Notes under the pieces: model-generated | What the model was told of the DNA's origin: nothing | Databases searched by the model: none | What the model saw: the letters and a program-made list of their open reading frames with translations, nothing else | In this document: positions 1 to 3,990 of the stretch, in pieces | Layout: each line of letters starts with the position of its first letter | Position numbering within the stretch: the stretch's first letter is position 1 | Made by a program: the position numbers and the translations under genes | Source of the DNA: Dermatophilaceae bacterium | GTDB lineage: Bacteria; Actinomycetota; Actinomycetes; Actinomycetales; Dermatophilaceae | DNA: 5,133 nucleotides | Direction of reading: 5' to 3' | Assembly: GCA_013361975.1 (NCBI GenBank) | Contig: JABFXB010000179.1 | Span: 1-5,133 of the forward strand

Positions 1-259
1 TCGGATCGCCGCCGAGCTGCACGGCGCACGAGGCGTTGAGGTTGCGCTCGAGGTGCCAGAGGTGGGCGAGGTCGTCGATCTCGGGGTAGCGCTCCAGACC
101 GCCGAGCGCGACCTCGAGGGTGCGCGCGTCCTTGAGCCCCGACGTGGCGCAGGCGAGGCGCGCGACCCCGAACGCGTAGCGGCGCGCCTCGCCCGGGGTG
201 GCGTCGGAGATGCGGCGGTCGAGCGCGCGGCCACGGAACCCGTCGTCCACTGCGCTCAC
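1..259 (-). CDS. Unrecognised protein, N-terminal part (runs off the left edge)
   Basis: Eighty-six codons are visible from a GTG start at 259, and the frame stays open to the window edge, so the C-terminus is missing. The start is chosen because GAGGAGG (264-270) lies 4 nt upstream. A second in-frame GTG at 250 sits too far from that ribosome binding site to be preferred. The product begins VSAVDDGFRGRALDRRIS and continues as a soluble, probably helical protein with charged and alanine/leucine-rich stretches (around residues 25-55 and 60-78) and two cysteines near residues 37 and 78. There is no signal peptide, membrane segment or recognisable catalytic motif in the visible part. I do not recognise the family. 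It lies downstream of the dienelactone hydrolase on the same strand, separated by 122 bp that hold a possible separate promoter, so co-transcription is uncertain. Codon use is the same as in its neighbours, which supports it being a real gene. Confidence 0.72.
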   Translation of the reverse strand, partial: MSAVDDGFRGRALDRRISDATPGEARRYAFGVARLACATSGLKDARTLEVALGGLERYPEIDDLAHLWHLERNLNASCAVQLGGDP

Positions 260-321
260 CTTGCCTCCTCGCCCGCGACCAGGCGCTTGCAGGGCGCCCC
301 GTCGGACGCCTTGTGAGCCAT
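256..321 (-). CDS. Possible 21-codon leader ORF overlapping the next gene
   Basis: An ATG at 321 opens a short frame (MAHKASDGAPCKRLVAGEEAR) whose TGA overlaps the GTG start of the downstream gene by 4 bp (GTGA). This is the same junction type as in the operon at the other end of the window. The frame is open back to the dienelactone hydrolase stop, and its third positions are nearly all G or C. Against it: no ribosome binding site precedes the ATG, and a GGGTAT promoter-like element covers the ATG. I do not recognise the peptide. It may be a coupled leader peptide or chance. Confidence 0.18.
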   Translation of the reverse strand: MAHKASDGAPCKRLVAGEEAR

Positions 322-345
322 ACCCGATCGGGCCGCGGCGGGGAC
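316..345 (-). promoter_or_regulatory. Possible SigB-type promoter for the left-edge gene
   Basis: On the minus strand GGGTAT (320-325) matches the -10 element of SigB/SigF-type stress promoters of actinobacteria. The best -35 candidate is a weak GTCC about 17 nt upstream. A start site just downstream would leave a leader of roughly 50 nt with the strong GAGGAGG site near its end. The GGGTAT also overlaps a 10-bp palindrome, CCCGATCGGG (323-332). The weak -35 keeps this tentative. Confidence 0.2.
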
Positions 346-381
346 GCCGTCCAGCTCCTTGTCCGAGATCCGGTCTGCGCC

Positions 382-1092
382 TCAGGCGACGGGCAGGCGC
401 TCGCGCAGGAAGTCCTCGGTGCGGGCCCAGGCGAGGGTGGAGGAGGCCGGGTCGTGCCACGGCATGTCGTCGTTGTCGAACGCGTGGTCGGCCCCGGCAT
501 ACGTCTCGAACACCGTCTCGGGCTGCCGCGTCAGGGACGCCTCGATGCGACGGACGGTGTCGGTGTCGATGAACGAGTCGGACAGCCCGAAGTGGTGCAG
601 GCTCGGCGCCGTGACCGTCATGGCGTCGTGCAGTCCCGGCAGCGCGGAGCCGTAGTAGCTGACGAGCGCGTCGAGCGGCGCCGAGCCCTCGGCCTCGAGG
701 TGGGCGGCGACGTTGAAGCCGAGCCCGCCGCCGAAGCAGAAGCCGACGACACCGACGCCGCCGGCGACCTCGTCCCGCCCGCGCAGCCACTCGACCGCGG
801 CCGTCGCGTCGGTCACGGCGGCCTGCCAGTCGAGCCGCCCGACCAGGGCCATGCCCTCCTGCAGGGCGTTCTCTCCCTCGATGGGTGACGTCACGCCGAG
901 GCGCCAGAAGATCTCCGGCGCCACGACCACGTAGCCGAGCTCGGCCAGCTGGGCCGCGCGCCGCTGCACGTAGCCGCTGACCCCGAAGATCTCCTGCAGC
1001 ACGACGATGCCGGGACCGTGGCCCGAGGGCGGCAGGAAGAGGTGGGCCGGCATCTCGCCGGCCTCCGTCGGGATCGTCACGAGATCGTCCAT
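382..1092 (-). CDS. Dienelactone hydrolase family protein (alpha/beta hydrolase)
   Basis: This 236-residue cytosolic hydrolase has the usual length of dienelactone hydrolases, which open the lactone ring of 4-carboxymethylenebut-2-en-4-olide in catechol breakdown; many homologues act on other esters or lactones. The visible triad is Cys119 in the nucleophile elbow GFCFGG, Asp172 in FGLSDSF and His203 in AGADHAF. Glu34 in the QEIFG motif corresponds to the conserved glutamate near the active-site cysteine. The start at 1092 is supported by the typical family N-terminus (MDDLVTIPTEAGEMPAHLF). No good Shine-Dalgarno sequence precedes it, and a -10-like CATACT lies 7 nt upstream, so a leaderless transcript is possible. 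It starts 29 bp after the doxX-like stop on the same strand and may be co-transcribed with it. No other aromatic-degradation gene is in view, so the substrate cannot be stated. Confidence 0.95.
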   Translation of the reverse strand: MDDLVTIPTEAGEMPAHLFLPPSGHGPGIVVLQEIFGVSGYVQRRAAQLAELGYVVVAPEIFWRLGVTSPIEGENALQEGMALVGRLDWQAAVTDATAAVEWLRGRDEVAGGVGVVGFCFGGGLGFNVAAHLEAEGSAPLDALVSYYGSALPGLHDAMTVTAPSLHHFGLSDSFIDTDTVRRIEASLTRQPETVFETYAGADHAFDNDDMPWHDPASSTLAWARTEDFLRERLPVA

Positions 1093-1121
1093 GCGGCCCA
1101 GTATGTATGCCGCCCGCGCCG
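1093..1121 (-). promoter_or_regulatory. Possible leaderless promoter of the hydrolase gene
   Basis: The short gap between the doxX-like stop and the hydrolase ATG contains CATACT (1100-1105 on the minus strand, one mismatch to TATACT), followed by 7 nt and then the ATG. That spacing would put the transcription start at or next to the A of the start codon. No ribosome binding site is present, which fits leaderless translation. No convincing -35 element is seen. The same bases carry one of the CGGCATAC octamers, so the match could have another cause. Confidence 0.25.
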
Positions 1122-1670
1122 TCAGTCGTCCGAGCCGGGGCCGAGGCGGGCACCGAGGGCGTACGCCGCGACGACGAGGGCCGCGGCGGCCAGGACGATG
1201 TCCTTGAGGACGTACTGGCCCATGAGCGTCGGACCGTGCGGGAACAGCTCGGCGGTGAAGAGCGCGAGCGGCGACATGATGCCGATCAGCGCACCGCCGA
1301 GGACGACGATGCCGACCCGCAGGAACTTGCCGGTGACGAGGGTCAGGCCGATGACCGTCTCGGTGACGGCCGTGAGCAGCACCGCGCTGCGGCCCGACAC
1401 GAGGCCGAACGTGAGCCGGTCGATCGTGGCCGAGGCGATCGCCTCGGCCGGGCTCAGGCCGGGGAAGAACTTGAGCACCCCGAAGCCGAGGAAGACGAGC
1501 CCGAGGCTGATCCGCAGGGCGTGGAGGCTGTAGGCGACGAGGAACGCCTGGAGGCGGTCCACGGCCGCGCTCGCCTTGGCGGTGACGGCGGTGCGGCCGG
1601 CGGCGAGGCGGGTGCTGAGTGGCGTACGGGCTCCGGAGCGTCCGGGGCCGTCGACGACGAGCTGCGACAT
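1122..1670 (-). CDS. DoxX-like integral membrane protein
   Basis: The protein is 182 residues from the ATG at 1670. That start is decided by AAGGAG (1679-1684), 8 nt upstream. A longer frame opening at 1757 would run through the promoter-like leader and has no ribosome binding site. The N-terminal 45 residues are polar and basic (RLAAGRTAVTAKASAAVDRL), then four hydrophobic segments follow at about 50-70, 95-114, 117-139 and 152-173, the arrangement of the DoxX superfamily. The stretch RISLGLVFLGFGVLKFFPG is typical of DoxX-like proteins. DoxX relatives include a thiosulfate:quinone oxidoreductase subunit and a mycobacterial partner of superoxide dismutase and a sulfurtransferase, but most have no assigned reaction, and this one cannot be assigned from sequence. 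It precedes the dienelactone hydrolase gene by 29 bp. It ends with a short polar tail, LGPGSDD. Confidence 0.88.
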   Translation of the reverse strand: MSQLVVDGPGRSGARTPLSTRLAAGRTAVTAKASAAVDRLQAFLVAYSLHALRISLGLVFLGFGVLKFFPGLSPAEAIASATIDRLTFGLVSGRSAVLLTAVTETVIGLTLVTGKFLRVGIVVLGGALIGIMSPLALFTAELFPHGPTLMGQYVLKDIVLAAAALVVAAYALGARLGPGSDD

Positions 1671-1828
1671 GGTTGTCTCTCCTTGGAAGTCGTTGGTCGG
1701 GACTTCAGAAGGAGAAGGGGCGTGCGGCGATACCGCCCGTGTCGAGGTTGAGTGCAACTACCCAGACGAAACGCGGACCTACCCCGGCAAACCAGACGCA
1801 CGAACCCGACCGTGCTGCCGGACGCCGA
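1671..1828 (-). promoter_or_regulatory. doxX leader and promoter region
   Basis: This stretch is visibly richer in A and T than the surrounding genes and carries no credible gene. Its best sigma-70-like pair on the minus strand is TTGCAC (1752-1757) and TATCGC (1727-1732), but the 19-nt spacer is long and the -10 is poor. GTTG-N4-CAAC (1747-1758) overlaps the -35 and could be an operator of the MarR type, though the arms are only 4 bp. A 6-bp inverted repeat, GAAGTC/GACTTC (1686-1691 and 1701-1706), lies just upstream of the ribosome binding site in the likely leader. CCAGACG occurs twice (1762-1768 and 1792-1798). Confidence 0.3.
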
Positions 1829-1865
1829 AGCCGCGTGTCACCGAGGGGGGCGATGACACGCGGCT
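1829..1865 (-). terminator. Hairpin terminator of the antitoxin-like gene
   Basis: Two perfect 12-nt arms, AGCCGCGTGTCA (1829-1840) and TGACACGCGGCT (1854-1865), enclose a 13-nt loop. The hairpin begins 16 bp after the stop codon at 1882. No run of T follows on the minus strand beyond TTC, as is common for actinobacterial terminators that rely on the stem. It separates this gene from the doxX-like gene downstream. Confidence 0.75.
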
Positions 1866-1881
1866 CCTGGGAGGTGCCGGC

Positions 1882-2262
1882 TCAGGTGGGGTTGCCGGCT
1901 GGGGAGTCACCGTCGTCGGGCTCGTCGAAGGCGCTGTGCTTGTCGTCGGGCACGGACGCGGCCGGGGTGGGGGAGGTGGCCGTCGTCTCCTGGTGCTGCG
2001 CGACGAGCTTGTCGATGCCCTTGTCGACCGAGGCGCGGACCCTGGTCACGGTGTCGGCGTGCTTGCCGCCGGTCTTCTCGTCGATCTTCATGGAGGCCTT
2101 GTCGAGCGCCCCGTCGACCTTGTCGCGGTTCTCGTGGGCGTAGCCGGCCGCAGCCGACACGGCGGCCTTGGCCACCTGGACCACGGCGTCGCCGAAGTCC
2201 TTCGCCTTCTCCTGCAGGTGGACCTCGTCCGCCTTGTGCTTCAGCTGCTCACCGAACGACAC
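1882..2262 (-). CDS. MT0933/Rv0909-like antitoxin-family protein
   Basis: The protein is 126 residues from a GTG at 2262. This start is chosen because GAGGAG (2269-2274) lies 6 nt upstream; a GTG at 2283 upstream of it has no ribosome binding site. Residues 46-90 carry the family signature of a lysine/aspartate-rich amphipathic helix pair around KIDEKTGGKHAD (59-70), followed by ASVDKGIDKL. In the mycobacterial family this region makes up nearly the whole short protein. Here it is preceded by about 45 residues with a helical, alanine-rich stretch (AVVQVAKAAVSAAAGYA) and followed by an acidic, proline-rich, probably disordered tail from residue 91. No membrane segment or signal peptide is evident. 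The gene stands alone between its own promoter-like site and a hairpin, with no toxin gene beside it, so the antitoxin label is a family name and not a shown function. A stress-related role is suggested only by the SigB-like promoter. Confidence 0.82.
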   Translation of the reverse strand: MSFGEQLKHKADEVHLQEKAKDFGDAVVQVAKAAVSAAAGYAHENRDKVDGALDKASMKIDEKTGGKHADTVTRVRASVDKGIDKLVAQHQETTATSPTPAASVPDDKHSAFDEPDDGDSPAGNPT

Positions 2263-2285
2263 CGGTGTCTCCTCGTCTCGCACTG

Positions 2286-2304
2286 GCCCGGCGGTGCGCC
2301 GGGC
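2286..2304 (-). other. Short GC-rich hairpin in the leader of the antitoxin-like gene
   Basis: GCCCGGCG and CGCCGGGC form an 8-bp stem closed by a 3-nt loop. It lies 24 nt upstream of the GTG start and downstream of the candidate promoter, so it would be part of the leader RNA, ending 11 nt before the ribosome binding site. It may stabilise the leader or hold back readthrough from the operon upstream. No T-run follows it. Confidence 0.45.
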
Positions 2305-2321
2305 TCACTGCTTCCACAGTC

Positions 2322-2346
2322 GTACCCGAGGGGCACTCGTCGCAAC
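2322..2346 (-). promoter_or_regulatory. Candidate SigB/SigF-type promoter
   Basis: On the minus strand GTTG (2343-2346) and GGGTAC (2322-2327) are separated by 15 nt, close to the GTTT-N14-17-GGGTAT/C pattern of the actinobacterial general stress sigma factors. The predicted start site, near 2313, would give a leader of about 50 nt. The -35 overlaps one end of the 20-bp palindrome at 2344-2363, so that palindrome could also affect promoter use. Confidence 0.4.
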
Positions 2347-2363
2347 CGGGGTCGACCCCGGTT
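2344..2363. terminator. Perfect 20-bp palindrome, probable terminator or operator
   Basis: AACCGGGGTCGACCCCGGTT reads the same on both strands. As RNA it forms an 8-bp stem with a TCGA loop. It lies 47 bp after the stop of the reductase gene that ends the right-hand operon, a suitable place for a terminator, and it abuts the candidate promoter of the next gene, so an operator role is also possible. No T-run follows on the minus strand (it continues GCG). Confidence 0.5.
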
Positions 2364-2373
2364 CCGACCCCGA

Positions 2374-2409
2374 GACCACCCTGACCACCCTGACCCCGCT
2401 GACTGCCCG
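2374..2409. repeat. Four 9-nt near-tandem repeats
   Basis: GACCACCCT occurs twice in tandem (2374-2382 and 2383-2391), followed by two degenerate units, GACCCCGCT (2392-2400) and GACTGCCCG (2401-2409). The array fills the space between the reductase stop codon and the palindrome. It is probably a small slippage-derived repeat and no function is evident. Confidence 0.55.
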
Positions 2410-2410
2410 G

Positions 2411-3451
2411 CTACCGGCCGCGGGCGGTCGACCACACCCAGTCGAGCACCGACCGGTGCCGCGACCACGACGGGTCGCCCGCCGACGGGGCCTGCGGGTC
2501 CCCGTCCAGCGCGGCGCCGTCCGCGGCACCGTCGCCGGCGCGCGAGATCGCGAGAGACCGCCTGATCGCCTCGGCCACGCCGAGCCGCCCATCGGCGGGC
2601 TCGCCGAGCACGTCCGCGGCGTCGAGCTGGCCCACCATGTCGTGGCCGAGGCTCGGGATGAGCGACTGCACCGTGCCGCTCGGCACGTCCACGAGCGAGC
2701 CGGCGACCCGCGCGACCGTCTCGACCGGTGCCAGCCACACGGGCAGCTGCACGCGAAGCAGGCGGGCCTCGGCGGCATACGTGCGCAGCAGCGAGACGTA
2801 GCTGAGCCGGTCGGGCCCGACGACGTCGAGGTGCCCGGTGATGTCGGGCCGCTCGAGCGCCTCGGCGAGGAACCACACCGCGTCGGCCACCGCGACCGGC
2901 TGGATCACGGATCCCGCCATCCACGACGGCACCGTCTGCACGACGCCGAGGCGGTGCGACATCTGGCGCATCACCTCGAAGCTCGTCGAGCCCGCGCCGA
3001 CGACCATCGACGCGCGCAGCGTCAGCACCGGGCAGTCGGCCGTCGCGAGCACCTGCTCGACCTCGAGCCGCGAGAGCAGGTGGTCCGACAGCTCGTCGTC
3101 GGGCAGGTCGGGGACGATGCCCGAGAAGTAGACCAAGCGGGTGGCGCCGACGACGCCCACGGCATACGCGACGTTGTCGGCCGCCCGCCGGTCGCGCTCC
3201 ATGAAGTCCGCGCCGTCGAGCCCGTGCACGAGGTAGCAGACGGCGTCGGCGCCCTCGAGGCCGGCGATGACGGCGTCCTCGTCCTGCACGTCGACGCGCC
3301 GCCACTCGACGTCGTCGGCCCACGGGTATGCCGTCGCGTGACCGGCAGGGCGGCGCCGGTGCGTCGCGACGACGTCGTGGCCGCGTCGGAGCAGCTCGGG
3401 CACGAGCCGGGAGCCGACGTAGCCGCTGGCCCCGACGACGGCGACCCTCAT
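2411..3451 (-). CDS. YbjT-like NAD(P)-binding atypical short-chain dehydrogenase/reductase
   Basis: The protein has 346 residues. A Rossmann fold opens with VVGASGYVGSRL, whose glycines 7, 10 and 13 form the dinucleotide-binding loop. The next strand ends ATHRRR (29-34), where the arginines suggest a preference for NADP. CYLVHGL (72-78), LVYFSGI (106-112), SDHLLSRLEVE (122-132), RASMVVGAGSTSFEVMR (146-162) and VGPDRLSY (211-218) follow the order seen in E. coli YbjT. The classical YxxxK catalytic pair is not present in its usual form, as in atypical SDRs of the NmrA/YbjT type, so a reductase reaction or a sensor role cannot be decided. YbjT has an additional C-terminal domain (DUF2867); this protein stops after about 45 residues of proline- and charge-rich tail. 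The ATG overlaps the stop of the CoxG-like gene (ATGA), and no clear ribosome binding site precedes it, so translation is probably coupled. It is the last gene of the operon. Confidence 0.9.
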   Translation of the reverse strand: MRVAVVGASGYVGSRLVPELLRRGHDVVATHRRRPAGHATAYPWADDVEWRRVDVQDEDAVIAGLEGADAVCYLVHGLDGADFMERDRRAADNVAYAVGVVGATRLVYFSGIVPDLPDDELSDHLLSRLEVEQVLATADCPVLTLRASMVVGAGSTSFEVMRQMSHRLGVVQTVPSWMAGSVIQPVAVADAVWFLAEALERPDITGHLDVVGPDRLSYVSLLRTYAAEARLLRVQLPVWLAPVETVARVAGSLVDVPSGTVQSLIPSLGHDMVGQLDAADVLGEPADGRLGVAEAIRRSLAISRAGDGAADGAALDGDPQAPSAGDPSWSRHRSVLDWVWSTARGR

Positions 3452-3990
3452 CGACGCCTGCGGCCCCGCCGGAACGAGCCGAGCAGGTCGCCGGCCGAGC
3501 GCACGAGGTCAAGCGCACCGACGTCGTCCTCGGCCTCGTCGGCGGGCAGCCGGTCGGTGACTGCCATGCAGGTGAGGAACCGCTCGATGAGCGGGTCGGA
3601 GGCCCGCTGCACGAGGCCGGTGCCGAAGTCCATCGGGAAGCCGAGGAAGACGAGGTCGGTCGAGAGGCGGGCGCGGGTGCGGTCGCCGTCGAGCGCCTCG
3701 AGGGTGAGGGTGATGTCGATCGTGGCCCTGCCGAGGCCGTGGCGCTCGTGGCCCGTCGCGGCGAGCCTGGCGCGGCCCGACGGTTCGTCGCGCTCGGTCA
3801 TCGACCCGGTGCCGTCGAAGTACATCGACAGCGGGCCGAGCTTGGCCCGGATCTCGCCGACGAAGTCGTCGCCGTCGACCTCCGTCACCCGGGCGCCGGG
3901 GAAGCAGCGTCCGATGCGCCTGAGGTCCATGAAGTGCGTCCACACCGCCTCGACCGGGGCGTCGAGCTCCTGGTCGTGGGCCAGCCTCAC
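3448..3990 (-). CDS. CoxG-like SRPBCC-domain protein
   Basis: The protein has 180 residues from a GTG at 3990, with GGGAG (3999-4003) 8 nt upstream. The start overlaps the acetyltransferase stop as GTGA. Longer forms that would extend the frame further right only read the acetyltransferase gene out of frame. Residues 7-145 match the CoxG/SRPBCC helix-grip fold: ELDAPVEAVWTHFMDL, then CFPGARV (29-35, the CoxG CLPGA motif), EIRAKLGPLSMYFDGTGSM (46-64) and ATIDITLTLEAL (89-100). The family forms a hydrophobic ligand pocket; CoxG itself helps membrane attachment of aerobic CO dehydrogenase, but no CO dehydrogenase subunits are near, so this is a generic family member. Residues 146-180 are an acidic segment followed by the very basic tail SFRRGRRRR, which could contact nucleic acid or acidic lipid. 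The stop overlaps the start of the YbjT-like gene (ATGA). The ligand is unknown. Confidence 0.88.
   Translation of the reverse strand: MRLAHDQELDAPVEAVWTHFMDLRRIGRCFPGARVTEVDGDDFVGEIRAKLGPLSMYFDGTGSMTERDEPSGRARLAATGHERHGLGRATIDITLTLEALDGDRTRARLSTDLVFLGFPMDFGTGLVQRASDPLIERFLTCMAVTDRLPADEAEDDVGALDLVRSAGDLLGSFRRGRRRR

Noticed and set aside
1671..1757. A longer form of the doxX-like gene starting at 1757
   Set aside because: AAGGAG at the right distance marks the ATG at 1670. The extra codons cover the A/T-richer leader and have no ribosome binding site before them.
2250..2410. Readthrough peptide in frame after the reductase TAG, with a CDECPSG segment
   Set aside because: The open frame of about 54 codons has no start with a ribosome binding site, crosses the tandem repeat, palindrome and promoter, and overlaps the start of the antitoxin-like gene. 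It is probably chance.
1576..2565. A 329-codon plus-strand frame across the doxX leader and antitoxin-like gene
   Set aside because: It crosses the terminator hairpin and promoter regions and has glycine- and arginine-rich filler with no domain.
2241..3518. A 425-codon minus-strand open frame over the reductase gene
   Set aside because: Arginine- and glycine-rich low-complexity translation in a different frame from the clear Rossmann-fold protein.
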